DNA from: CALGFI01 sp963786805
Lineage (GTDB): Bacteria > Actinomycetota > UBA4738 > HRBIN12
Direction of reading: 5' to 3'
Assembly: GCA_963786805.1 (NCBI GenBank)
Contig: CAWBAK010000004.1
Coordinates: forward strand, 186,001 to 250,000
Length of the DNA: 64,000 nt
Each line of letters starts with the position of its first letter. Position 1 is the stretch's first letter. The notes below the pieces were generated by a model. That model saw only the letters and a list, made by a program, of their open reading frames with translations. It was not told the DNA's origin and made no database searches. Position numbers and translations under genes: made by a program. Below, piece after piece: positions 52,748 to 61,964 of the stretch.

Positions 52748-53608
52748 TTACTCTCCTCGGGGGCCGACGCTCGCTTCCGGCTCGCTCTTCGAAACCTTCG
52801 AACCCCCATCCCCCTGCTGCGCGCCCGCTGCCGGCGTCCGCTGCTGCACGGGCGGCTCCAACACGCGCTGGAACTGCTCACCCGTCGTGATCGAGAAGTG
52901 CGCGAAGACGCTGCCACCGCCGAAGGGATACTTCCGGGTGATCCGCACGCGATCGCCCTCGAACTCGAGCACGTTGTAGCAGGGCTTCGTGTACCCGCGC
53001 ACGCGGAGGGACGAGACCGTGCCGGCGTTCGCGACGTACAGATCTTCCAGGCGCCACACGTACGGCACGTGCTTGTGACCGGACAGGACGATGTTGACGC
53101 CGGCACTGATGAGTACCTCCAGCAGGTCCCCGGCGTCCATCACGGTGCTGCGCTCGCGGCCGGTCCCGGGGATCGGGAGCAGGTGGTGGTGCAGGACGAA
53201 GACCTTGAGGTCCGCGGGGTCGTCGAACTGCTCGCGGATCCACCCGTACCGCTCGCGCCCGACCTGACCCTCGTTGATGTCGGGCTCGCTCGAGTCGACG
53301 CCGACGATCCGGACCCGGCCGATGTCGGCGCGCCAGTGGCGCTCGCCGATCAGCTCCTCGAAGTGGAGGTACCCGACGTTCCTCGCGTCGTGGTTGCCCG
53401 GGACCGTGTAGATCGGAGCCTCGATCCGCTGTGCGTATGCGACCCAGTTCTTGTACTCCTGCCGGTAGCCCTCGTTCGTCAGGTCGCCGCTACAGATCAC
53501 GACGTCCGGCTTCAGCTCGTTGAGCTCGACGATCACCCGGTTCATCAGGTTCGGCACGAAGTAGGGCGAGCCGACGTGGGGATCGGAGATGTGGGCGATC
53601 GTCACCAA
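52748..53608 (-). CDS. Calcineurin-like metallophosphoesterase
   Basis: 286 residues from TTG 53608, or 285 from GTG 53605. All metal-binding motifs of class III phosphodiesterases are present: HISDPHVG, VICSGDLTNEGY, VPGNHDARN, VLHHHLLPIPG and SGHKHVPY. A Gln/Pro/Ser-rich tail of about 35 residues follows. Substrates of such enzymes include cyclic nucleotides and glycerophosphodiesters. It is transcribed toward cpgS with a 71-base gap, so hydrolysis of cyclic diphosphoglycerate is an attractive guess without direct evidence. A TAGACT box lies 9 bases before the TTG. Confidence 0.82.
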   Translation of the reverse strand: MVTIAHISDPHVGSPYFVPNLMNRVIVELNELKPDVVICSGDLTNEGYRQEYKNWVAYAQRIEAPIYTVPGNHDARNVGYLHFEELIGERHWRADIGRVRIVGVDSSEPDINEGQVGRERYGWIREQFDDPADLKVFVLHHHLLPIPGTGRERSTVMDAGDLLEVLISAGVNIVLSGHKHVPYVWRLEDLYVANAGTVSSLRVRGYTKPCYNVLEFEGDRVRITRKYPFGGGSVFAHFSITTGEQFQRVLEPPVQQRTPAAGAQQGDGGSKVSKSEPEASVGPRGE

Positions 53609-53676
53609 TGTGCTGCAAGTCTAGCGTTGCGGGCGCTCTCACCGCCGGGAACGCGGGCGTGGGACGATGCGGCCCG

Positions 53677-54837
53677 TTGAACGGACTCGACCTCCTCCTT
53701 CTGGTCCTCCTCGCGGTCGCGGGATCCTCCGGGTACCGACGCGGGCTCGCGCTGCAGGCATTCAGCTTCGGGGGCCTGCTCCTCGGACTCGTGGCCGGCG
53801 CGCTCCTCGCCCCCGTCGTGGCCGGCATCGTCGAGAGTCCCGCGGCCCAGGCGGCCGCCGCGACCGTGACGCTGATCGCCCTCGCCGGGGCCGGGGATGC
53901 CGCAGGGTGGCTCCTCGGCAGCAGGCTGCGGGACCGCGCTCACGCCAAAGGCCTCGCCCACGCGGACGCCGTCGGAGGGTCGGTCATCGCGGTGATCGCC
54001 TCGTTGCTCGCGATCTGGTTCATCGCGCTCAACCTGGTGAACGGCCCGTTCCCCGGCTTCGCGGAAGAGATCCGGGGCTCGGCGATCGTGCGCACCCTCG
54101 ACGGCGCGCTGCCCGAGCCGCCTTCGCTGCTGTCGCAGGTCCGCCGGTTCTTCAACCGGTTCGGGTTCCCCGACGTGTTCACGGGCATCCCCCCGCGCCC
54201 GGCCGCGCCGGTCCGCCCACCGACGGACGCGGAGGCTCGCGCCGCGTTCGAAGCGGCCGCCGGAAGCACGGTGCTCGTCCTGGGCGAAGGGTGCGGTCAC
54301 ATCCAAGAGGGCTCCGGGTTCGTGGCCGCCGACGGCTACATCGTGACGAACGCTCACGTGGTGGCCGGACTCGACGAACCGCGCGTGCTCTCGCTGAACC
54401 GCGACCAGTCGGCGATCACCGTGCTGTTCGATCCCGAGCTCGACCTCGCCGTGCTGCTCATCCAACAGTCGCCCGGCCCGGCGTTGCCGTTCGCCGAGGC
54501 CGAGCGCGGGGGCGCCGGTGCGGTGCTCGGGTATCCGGGTGGCGGCCCGCTCGACGCCAGCCCCGCCGCCGTGCTCCGCGCGTTCGAAGCGGTGGGTCGC
54601 GACATCTACGGACGAGGGGAGGCCGAGCGCTCGGTCCTGGAGCTGCAGGCCGAGGTGCGGCCGGGCAACTCCGGAGGGCCGTTCGTGCTCGCGAACGGGA
54701 CGGTCGGCGGCGTGGTCTTCGCCGCGTCGACCACCGACGATGCGGTCGGCTACGCGATCGCGGCCGGTGAGGTGGCACCGCGCGTCCAGCAGGTCGTCGG
54801 GACGTCCCGCGAGGTGGACACCGGCCCCTGCGTCTGA
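53677..54837 (+). CDS. Membrane-anchored trypsin-like serine protease (MarP-like)
   Basis: 386 residues from TTG 53677 (GTG 53659 also possible). Four N-terminal helices of CvpA type, then a chymotrypsin-fold protease with His227 (TNAHVVAG), Asp256 (ELDLAVL) and Ser332 (RPGNSGGPF). Cys206 (GEGCGH) and Cys385 at the C-terminus match the disulfide of M. tuberculosis MarP, which is activated by oxidation and needed for acid resistance. It is divergent from the phosphoesterase gene. No ribosome site is clear. Confidence 0.88.
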   Translation: MNGLDLLLLVLLAVAGSSGYRRGLALQAFSFGGLLLGLVAGALLAPVVAGIVESPAAQAAAATVTLIALAGAGDAAGWLLGSRLRDRAHAKGLAHADAVGGSVIAVIASLLAIWFIALNLVNGPFPGFAEEIRGSAIVRTLDGALPEPPSLLSQVRRFFNRFGFPDVFTGIPPRPAAPVRPPTDAEARAAFEAAAGSTVLVLGEGCGHIQEGSGFVAADGYIVTNAHVVAGLDEPRVLSLNRDQSAITVLFDPELDLAVLLIQQSPGPALPFAEAERGGAGAVLGYPGGGPLDASPAAVLRAFEAVGRDIYGRGEAERSVLELQAEVRPGNSGGPFVLANGTVGGVVFAASTTDDAVGYAIAAGEVAPRVQQVVGTSREVDTGPCV

Positions 54838-54865
54838 CCGACTCCGGTCTCGGACCTGATCGCCG

Positions 54866-54885
54866 GGTCGGCCGGATAGCCGACC
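54866..54885 (+). terminator. Possible terminator hairpin after the protease gene
   Basis: A perfect 7-bp stem (GGTCGGC with GCCGACC) and 6-base loop lie 29 bases after the protease stop, in the 133-base gap before the L,D-transpeptidase. No U-tract follows. The rest of the gap shows no clear signal beyond weak AT patches before 54971. Confidence 0.35.
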
Positions 54886-54970
54886 ACTCGAGTCGCAACG
54901 GGTGAGGCCATCCGGTCACAACGCTCCGACGAACCTGAACTAGGCGCCCGGCGCTTCCGATATCGCAGGC

Positions 54971-55768
54971 ATGCGCCGCTCTCGCCGGATCCTGCTCACG
55001 GTCGTCCTTGCCGCGTTCGCGCTGTCGCCGTTGGAGATCGGCGCCATGGTGTCGAGCGCGCGGGCGACGGTGCTCCAGGATGCCGGCAACGCGATCGCGG
55101 GTCCCATCGTCCTCGCGCCCGGGATGCCGCTCGAGGTGGGCGCGCAACCGCCGCGTCCCGAGCGGACGCGCCAGCTGCTCGTCGAGATCGAACGCGCCCT
55201 GCCGATCACCGCTCGGCCCGGCGGAGGGCGTGTGCTCGGGACGATGCCCGCCGGCTCGCGCTACTACGGCGTCCCCACGGTCGCGTGGGTGCAAGACCTC
55301 TCACGGGACTTCCGCTTCGGCCTCGTCGACGTTCCCTACGTCGCCGGCCGGGCCCAGGGCTGGATCGCGCTCCGCGGACTGTCGACCTCGCACACGGGTA
55401 TCCGTGTCGAGGCGGACCTGTCGGAGCATCGCATCACCGTTCGTCGCGGCAGCGACGTGTTGTTCCGCGCTCCCGCCGCCACCGGCGCGCCGGCCTCTCC
55501 CACTCCGGCGGGCCGCTACTTCGTGACCGATCGCGTTCCTTTCCCCGCCGGGAGCTCGCTCGGGACGTTCGCGTTCGGCATCTCGGGGATCCAGCCGCGA
55601 CTGCCCGCCGGGTGGTCGGGCGGGGATCAGCTCGCGATCCACGGGACGAACGCGCCGTGGTCCATCGGGCGCTCGGCGAGCGCGGGATGTCTGCGTGTGT
55701 CGGAGCAGACCCTTGACCGGCTGATGCCCTTGCTCCGACTCGGCACGCCGGTCCTCATCCATCCGTAG
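54971..55768 (+). CDS. L,D-transpeptidase (YkuD domain)
   Basis: 265 residues. An N-terminal signal sequence (ILLTVVLAAFALSPLEIGA) exports it. Residues about 80-140 resemble an SH3-like domain. The catalytic motif HGTNAPWSIGRSASAGC with His224 and Cys240 is complete, followed by LRVS. It forms 3-3 crosslinks in peptidoglycan or attaches proteins. It converges on the glucosidase gene with a shared hairpin between them. Confidence 0.92.
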   Translation: MRRSRRILLTVVLAAFALSPLEIGAMVSSARATVLQDAGNAIAGPIVLAPGMPLEVGAQPPRPERTRQLLVEIERALPITARPGGGRVLGTMPAGSRYYGVPTVAWVQDLSRDFRFGLVDVPYVAGRAQGWIALRGLSTSHTGIRVEADLSEHRITVRRGSDVLFRAPAATGAPASPTPAGRYFVTDRVPFPAGSSLGTFAFGISGIQPRLPAGWSGGDQLAIHGTNAPWSIGRSASAGCLRVSEQTLDRLMPLLRLGTPVLIHP

Positions 55769-55785
55769 GGACCGAGTTTTGGAAC

Positions 55786-55810
55786 GTGCGCGGCGATCGC
55801 GCCCGCGCAC
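55786..55810. terminator. Bidirectional terminator-like hairpin
   Basis: An 8-bp perfect stem (GTGCGCGG with CCGCGCAC) and a 9-base loop fill the 48-base gap between two convergent genes. It can serve both. No strong U-tract on either side. Confidence 0.5.
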
Positions 55811-55816
55811 CCACCG

Positions 55817-58052
55817 TTACTCCTCCATCACCACGCGAACGTCGCCCTCGCGGGAGATCATCGAGAACGACGTGATCTCGCCCTCGCGCCGGAACACCAG
55901 GCTGATGCGGCTCTCTCCCACGGCGAGGTTCCGCACCTCGACGGTGTTCAGCCACGTCGGGAGGTGGGGAAGGTTCACCGTCAGCAGGTTCTGGTGTGCG
56001 CGGGCCGAGATCCCGAGCATCGCCTGGAGCATCAGGTACGGCGATCCCGCCGCCCACGCCTGCGGCGAGCAGGCGATCGGATAGCTCACCGGACGGTTCG
56101 GCGTCCGGCGGGTGAACCCACAGAACAGCTCGGGCAGGCGCAGGTAGTCCGCCTGGACCGCCGCGTCGAACAGCGCCGTGGCCACGCGGTTCGTGGACCG
56201 GGCGAACTTGTAGCGCTTGAGTCCCGCGGCGATCAGGGCGTTGTCGTGTGGCCACACGGATCCGTTGTGATAGCTCATCGGGTTGTAGGCAGCCGCCGCC
56301 TTGCTCATCGTGCGGATCCCCCAACCGGAGAACATGTCCGGTGAGAGCAGGCGCTTTGCGAGCGCCTGGGCCTTGTCGTCGTCGACGATCCCGCAGTACA
56401 GGGCGTGCCCGGGATTGGACGTGATGCTTCGCACCTGCCGCTTGTCGCCGTCCAGCGCCTCCGCGAAGAACTTCTCGTCCTCCATCCAGAAGGCTTCGTT
56501 GAACCGGCGCTTGAGCTCCGCGGCGCTGTCTTCCAACCGCTTGGCGTCGTCGGCTCGGCCGAGCGCGCGGTAGACGTCGGCCATCCGGTCTTTGGCGAGG
56601 TACGCGTACGCCTGCACCTCGGACAGAGCGATCGGCGGCTCCGCCAGCCGGCCGTCCGCGTGGACGACCGAATCATGTGAGTCCTTCCAGCCCTGGTTCC
56701 TCATCCCACGGGCAGACCGGGCCTGGTACTCGACGAATCCGTCGCCATCGAGGTCGCCGTAGCGGTCGATCCACTCCACGGCGGCCTCGGCGGCGGGAAG
56801 CAGCTTCTCGGCGAACGCGAGGTCGCCGGTCCACCGGAAGTGCTGCGCGTACAAGATCACGAACCACGGCGTCGAATCGACCGAGCCGTAGTACGGCGTG
56901 TGCGGGATGATCCCCGCCCGCGCGAGCTCGCCCTGCCGGATCTCGTGCAGGATCTTGCCGGGCTCCTCGTCGCGCCAGTCGTCGACGACCGTTCCCTGCT
57001 TGGCGGCCAGGAGCTCGAGCGCATCCCGCGCCGGCCGTGTGTTCACCATGAGGAGCTGGTGCGAGGCGATCAGCGCATCGCGGCCGAACACCGTCACGTA
57101 CCACGGGATGCCGGCCGCGAGCACGGCGCCGTCGTCCGTGTGCGTGTACAGGGCGCGGAGGTCGCGCAGGCTCCGGTTGAGCAGCTCGTTGAACAGCTCG
57201 TTGTCGGTGACGACCTGCGTGGATTCGCGCTCCCACTCCTCGTAGGAACGGCGGAGCTCGTGGACGGCGTGGTCGAAGTCGACCGAGGATGCCCGGCCGC
57301 CCTCGATGATCGGATCGATCGAGGAGCCGATCAGCTTGGTCTGGTACGGGCCGAGGTGCATCCGGAACACCGCGGTCGCGGCCTCGCCGTCGACGTCGAT
57401 CCGATCCGGCCGGGACCCGAACTCGATCCGGGTCATGCGCCGAACCTTGTCGCGCCCGAGGTAGCTGAACTCGATCACGCCCTCCTCGACCACCGGCGGC
57501 TCCGGAGGGTCGGACGGCTCGCGCGTCATCCCTCGCACCTCGAAGATGTCCGCGAAGTCGGCGGCGTAGCGGAACTCAAGGTCGATCGAGACCGGGAACG
57601 GGTTGTAGTTCTTCACGCGGACCCGTTCGAACAGCCGCCCGCTGATCGCGCGGATCCGGCGGATGTTCAGGGTCTGCTGCGGAACGGACAGGATGCTCGC
57701 CGTCGTACAGGTCGGGATTCGTCAGGTCGACGTGGGACATGTAGCCGCGCTCGGACGACGAGGACAGCAGGACCGGGTCGCGGCCGTTGATCGTCAGCCG
57801 GAAGTGCGAGAGGAAACGCGTGTCCTTGGAGTAGAGCCCGAGCCCGTAGTTCCCTCCGTGGTCGAGGTTGCCCTCGAGGTCCGAGTACAGGAACGCGTCG
57901 TCTTCCTTGACCGCGAGCGTCTTGCTCGCGAGGTCGGTGACGAGGACGGGCGTCGCGCCGAGCTCGGGCCGGTCCGCGCCGGGACGTGCTTCGTCGTCCC
58001 GAAGACCCGTGTCCGACCGCGGTGGATCTGCGCGGTTCGGATCGGCACTCAT
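55817..58052 (-). CDS. Glycogen-debranching/amylo-alpha-1,6-glucosidase-type enzyme (frame broken)
   Basis: About 744 residues after repair. N-terminal debranching-enzyme domain (KEDDAFLYSDLEGNLDHGGNYGLGLY in parts, KDTRFLSHF, DPVLLSSSS) and a C-terminal alpha/alpha-barrel with IPWYVTVFGRDALIAS, EYQARSARGMRNQGWKDS and MSYHNGSVWPHDNALIA, resembling amylo-1,6-glucosidases of the GH family with six-hairpin folds. It likely debranches or trims alpha-glucans. The frame changes near 57698-57704 (after DLYDG), as if one base were surplus; the span is one over a multiple of three. ATG 58052 with a TAGACT box 15 bases upstream and no ribosome site. Confidence 0.85.
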
Positions 58053-58146
58053 CTGGGGGTCCGCCCGAGTCTAGGTTCGGCCTGTGCGGCGTTCAATGAC
58101 ATCGCTCACACCATCGTCGCAGGTAGCCCTCGAGATTAGGGCGAGG

Positions 58147-59025
58147 TCAGGCCCTGGATATCTCGACGCCCGTTGCGCGCACCGGCACCCGCAGGACACG
58201 CCATCCCTCACCGGGACCCGGGACCGGGTATCGGTCGCGCTCGAAGGCGAGCAACGTTGGCCCGCTCCCGGAGACGCACACCGGCACGTTGCCCGCCTGC
58301 AGCCGGTCGAACACCTCGCGTACGTCGGGGAAGCGCGCCAGCCGGGCATCCTGATGGATCCGGTCGCGCATGGCCAGGCGGAGGTGGTCCGGATCGCTCA
58401 GGAGACGGGAGAGGGTGAGCGCCGCGTGCCCGATGTTGAAGACGGCGACCTCGCGGGAGACGGTCTCGGGCAGGTCCGCTCGGGCGTCCGATGTCGAAAG
58501 ACGTGCCCGGTCGGGGATCAGAAGGACCGGCCGCAGGCCGGGGTGGGGCTGGAGCCGCTCGACGTCCTCCCCCGCGACGACGGTGAGACCCCCGAAGACG
58601 GCGGCGGCCGCGTTGTCCGGGTGCCCTTCGAGCTCCGATGCGACGCGGAACGTCGTCTCCGGATGGTGATGCCCCTCGGCGATGTCGAGCAGCGCGTATC
58701 CGAGGGCGATGCCCGCGACCGCGGCCGCGGCGCTCGAGCCCAGCCCGCGCGCGAGCGGGATCCGGTTCTCCCCGTGCAGATGCAGGCGCGGCAGCGGATG
58801 CGTTCGCGTCTGCATGGCCATCGTCTCTACGTGGCGCATCGCACGGCTCACCAAGTCGGTGCCGTCGGTCGGGAGCTCGTCCGCGCCCTCGCCCTCCCAG
58901 CTGACGCCGGGCTCGGCATCGGTGTCGACCGTGACCTCGTTGCACAGGTCGAGCGCGAGGCCGAAGCAGTCGAAGCCGGGCCCGAGGTTCGCCGACGTCG
59001 CCGGGACGCGCGCGGTCAGCTTCAT
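58147..59025 (-). CDS. thrB: Homoserine kinase
   Basis: 292 residues, GHMP kinase. The ATP loop is PLARGLGSSAAAAVA, the N-terminus has PATSANLGPGFDCFG, and the third motif is CVSGSGPTLLAF. It makes O-phosphohomoserine for ThrC. It ends the hom-thrC-thrB unit, starting 37 bases after the thrC stop. ATG at 59025. Confidence 0.95.
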   Translation of the reverse strand: MKLTARVPATSANLGPGFDCFGLALDLCNEVTVDTDAEPGVSWEGEGADELPTDGTDLVSRAMRHVETMAMQTRTHPLPRLHLHGENRIPLARGLGSSAAAAVAGIALGYALLDIAEGHHHPETTFRVASELEGHPDNAAAAVFGGLTVVAGEDVERLQPHPGLRPVLLIPDRARLSTSDARADLPETVSREVAVFNIGHAALTLSRLLSDPDHLRLAMRDRIHQDARLARFPDVREVFDRLQAGNVPVCVSGSGPTLLAFERDRYPVPGPGEGWRVLRVPVRATGVEISRA

Positions 59026-59062
59026 GTCGCCCTCGTTGCTCCGGCGCCGCGCGCCTCCGCGA

Positions 59063-60118
59063 TCAGAGACCGAGCTCCGTCGCGACGGCGTGCGCGTCCG
59101 CCGGCACCGACGGCGGATGGGCGGCCCCGGTGATCGCCCACTCGGGATCCTTCAGGCCGTGTCCGGTGAGGACGCAGACCACGGTCGCGCCCTTGGGCAG
59201 GTCGCCGCGCTCGGAGATCTGCAAGAGCCCCGCGACGCTGGCCGCGGAGGCGGGCTCCGCGAACAGTCCCTCGTGGGCGATCTTCCGGTACGCGGAGAGG
59301 ATCTCGCGGTCGGTGACCGCGAGGATGGCACCCTCGGACTCCTTCGCCGCCGCCACCGCCTTGTCCCAAGACGCCGGATTCCCGATCCGGATCGCCGTCG
59401 CGATCGTCTGTGGGTCCTTCACGGGAGCCCCCGCGACGATCGGCGCGGCGCCGGCCGCCTGGAACCCGAACAGGCGGGGAGGCTCGTGGATGATCCCGTC
59501 GGCCAGGTACTCCGAGTACCCCATCCAGTGACTCGAGATGTTCCCGGCGTTGCCCACGGGCACGAAGTGCAGATCGGGAGCGCGGCCGAGCGCGTCGACG
59601 ACCTCGAACGCGAGCGTCTTCTGTCCCTGCAGCCGGTACGGGTTCACCGAGTTCACGAGCGTGACCGGGTAGTGGGCAGCGAGATCCTGCGCGAGCTCGA
59701 GGGACTCGTCGAAGTTGCCCTGCACCTCGAGCACGCGCGCGCCGTGGACCAGCGTTCCGGCCATCTTGCCGAGCGCGACCTTCCCTTTGGGGACCAGGAC
59801 CGCGCAGGTGAGCCCCGCCTTCGCCGCGTAGGCCGCGGCGCTCGCGCTCGTGTTCCCGGTCGACGCGCACACGACGGCCTTCGATCCCTCCTCGAGCGCC
59901 TTGCTGATGGCGAGCGTCATCCCCCGGTCCTTGAACGAGGCCGTCGGGTTCGCGCCTTCGTACTTGAGCCAGACCTCGCATCCGGTCGCCTGCGAGAGCG
60001 GCTCGGAGCGGACGAGCGGGGTGCCGCCCTCGCACAGCGTGACGACCGGCGTCGCATCGTCGACCGGCAGGCGGTCGCGGTACTCCTCGATGACGCCGCG
60101 CCAGAGCCTGGCGGTCAC
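59063..60118 (-). CDS. thrC: Threonine synthase
   Basis: 351 residues, the short class of threonine synthases. PLP lysine Lys63 in PTASFKDRGM, the phosphate-binding STGNTSASAAA, and NAGNISSHWMGY are typical. It converts phosphohomoserine to threonine. The GTG at 60118 overlaps the hom stop (GTGA). Confidence 0.96.
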   Translation of the reverse strand: MTARLWRGVIEEYRDRLPVDDATPVVTLCEGGTPLVRSEPLSQATGCEVWLKYEGANPTASFKDRGMTLAISKALEEGSKAVVCASTGNTSASAAAYAAKAGLTCAVLVPKGKVALGKMAGTLVHGARVLEVQGNFDESLELAQDLAAHYPVTLVNSVNPYRLQGQKTLAFEVVDALGRAPDLHFVPVGNAGNISSHWMGYSEYLADGIIHEPPRLFGFQAAGAAPIVAGAPVKDPQTIATAIRIGNPASWDKAVAAAKESEGAILAVTDREILSAYRKIAHEGLFAEPASAASVAGLLQISERGDLPKGATVVCVLTGHGLKDPEWAITGAAHPPSVPADAHAVATELGL

Positions 60119-61410
60119 GGCTCCTCGGCCTCCACGCGGAGCACACTCCGGACCTCCTCGACCCCCGCGATCGCTTCGAGCTCGGAGACCGCCTGTTGGA
60201 ACGCTCCTTCCTGCGCCCGGTGCGTGACGAACACGAGCTGCGCGTCCGCCCCGATCCCCTCCTGCCACACGCTCTTGATGGAGACCTCGTTTCGGCCGAG
60301 CGCGCCGGCGATCTCGGCGAGCACGCCGGGACGATCCTCGACCCGAAGAAGGATGTAGTACTGCCCCGTCATCTCGGCCATCGGCCGGATCGTGCGCTCG
60401 TAGAAGCACGTGCACCCGACGCCACGGGCCTCGGCGATCAGGTTCCGCGCGACCGCGATCAGATCGCCGACGACCGCCGTCGCCGTCGGGTCGCCGCCGG
60501 CGCCGCGGCCGTAGAACATCAGCTCGCCCACCCTGGGGCCTTCGACGAACACCGCGTTGAACGCATCACGGACGCTGGCGAGCGGATGGGCCGCGGGGAT
60601 CATCGCGGGATGGACGCGGACGGCGATCCGCTCGTCCTCGCCCATCTCCGCGATCGCGAGCAGCTTCACGACGTAGCCGAGCCGCCGGGCGTACTCGATG
60701 TCCTCGGAGCTCACCCGCGAGATCCCCTCGCGGTACACGTCGTCGGCGACGACGCGCGCGTTGAAGGCGATCGATGCGAGGATCGCGCACTTGGCGGCCG
60801 CGTCATGGCCGTCGACGTCGGCGGACGGGTCCGCCTCCGCGTAGCCCAGGTCCTGCGCCTCGCGCAGGACGTCATCGAACCCGCGTCCCTCCTCCGACAT
60901 CTTCGTGAGGATGAAGTTCGTCGTGCCGTTCACGATGCCCATCACCCGGCGCAGTCGTTCGCCGGCGAGCGATTCCTTCAACGGCCGGATGAGCGGGATC
61001 CCGCCGCCGACCGCCGCCTCGAAGTACAGGTCCAGGCCCTTGGCATCCGACGCGTCGAACAGCTCCCGCCCACGCGTGGCGAGGAGCTCCTTGTTCGCGG
61101 TCACGACGGGCTTGTCCCGATCGAACGCGCCTTTGATGAGCGCCCCGGCGGGCTCCACGCCTCCGAGGAGCTCGCAGACGATGTCGACGTCCGGGTCGTC
61201 GATCACCTCGAGCGGATCGGTCACGAACCGCGACCGATCGAGCGGAACGTTCCGCGGCTTCGCCGGATCTCGAACGGCGACCTTCGCCACCTCCAGGCGG
61301 CAGCCGGCGCGCCGGGCGATATCGTCGCGATGCTCGTCGAGCAGGCGGATGACGGCGGCGCCCACGTTGCCGCAGCCGAGCATCCCGACCTTCATGACCC
61401 GCTCGCTCAT
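60115..61410 (-). CDS. hom: Homoserine dehydrogenase
   Basis: 431 residues. N-terminal Rossmann fold (VGMLGCGNVGAAVIRLL), catalytic domain with VTANKELLA, EAAVGGGIPLIRPL, GIVNGTTNFILTKM and DPSADVDGHDAAAK, and a C-terminal ACT domain (YYILLRVEDRPGVLAEI) for threonine feedback. It reduces aspartate semialdehyde to homoserine. ATG 61410 overlaps the GNAT gene stop; an internal ATG 15 bases later would start at MKVGM. Confidence 0.96.
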   Translation of the reverse strand: MSERVMKVGMLGCGNVGAAVIRLLDEHRDDIARRAGCRLEVAKVAVRDPAKPRNVPLDRSRFVTDPLEVIDDPDVDIVCELLGGVEPAGALIKGAFDRDKPVVTANKELLATRGRELFDASDAKGLDLYFEAAVGGGIPLIRPLKESLAGERLRRVMGIVNGTTNFILTKMSEEGRGFDDVLREAQDLGYAEADPSADVDGHDAAAKCAILASIAFNARVVADDVYREGISRVSSEDIEYARRLGYVVKLLAIAEMGEDERIAVRVHPAMIPAAHPLASVRDAFNAVFVEGPRVGELMFYGRGAGGDPTATAVVGDLIAVARNLIAEARGVGCTCFYERTIRPMAEMTGQYYILLRVEDRPGVLAEIAGALGRNEVSIKSVWQEGIGADAQLVFVTHRAQEGAFQQAVSELEAIAGVEEVRSVLRVEAEEP

Positions 61411-61964
61411 CGTTCGGACGCTTCCCTCCCGTTCTCGTCCCCGCCCGCCTGCGCCGACTCCGGCCCAAGCCAGAGCGCCATCAGTATCTCGTCCTCGTAA
61501 CCGTAGGACTTCTTCGAGTGGCGGACGAGCCTGCCCTCTTGGACGAAGCCGAACCGGCGGTAGAGCGCGATCGCCGCGTCGTTGTTCGGGTAGACGCTCA
61601 GCTCGATGCGCTCGACGCGGTAGGAGCGAGCCCAGCGGAGCGCCTCGTCGAGAAGGGCGGACCCCAGGCCTCGACGCCGGTGGGTCGAGACGACGAGCAT
61701 GTCGAGCGTCGCGACGTGGTGCGTCACCGGATGGTCGTCCCGCCGGATCGAGATGCTCCCCACCACCCGGTCGTCGTCGAGCGCGAGCAGGTGCGCGGCA
61801 TCCTCGTGCCACGATCGCCGGAAGCGCTTCCGGAACAGGCGGTGGCTGTGCGTGACGGCCTCGGTCCGGATGAAGCGCATCTCGGCCGCCACCCCGCGAT
61901 AGGCGTCGAGGAACGAACGTGCATCTCCGGGGCGCGCGGGACGGATCTCGAACTCCCGGGTCAC
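61407..61964 (-). CDS. GNAT-family N-acetyltransferase (RimI-like)
   Basis: 185 residues, one GNAT domain. Acetyl-CoA site VVSTHRRRGLGSALL, then ELSVYPNNDAAIALYRRFGF and KKSYGYEDEILMALWL, a layout like ribosomal-protein or polyamine acetyltransferases. Substrate unknown. The GTG at 61964 overlaps the argS stop (GTGA), and the end overlaps hom, so it is embedded in the argS-thr operon where mycobacteria have lysA. Confidence 0.85.
   Translation of the reverse strand: MTREFEIRPARPGDARSFLDAYRGVAAEMRFIRTEAVTHSHRLFRKRFRRSWHEDAAHLLALDDDRVVGSISIRRDDHPVTHHVATLDMLVVSTHRRRGLGSALLDEALRWARSYRVERIELSVYPNNDAAIALYRRFGFVQEGRLVRHSKKSYGYEDEILMALWLGPESAQAGGDENGREASER

Noticed and set aside
58053..58146. Terminator after thrB from the GCCCT/AGGGC repeat.
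   Set aside because: Only 5 base pairs with a 7-base loop and no U-tract; too weak to call.
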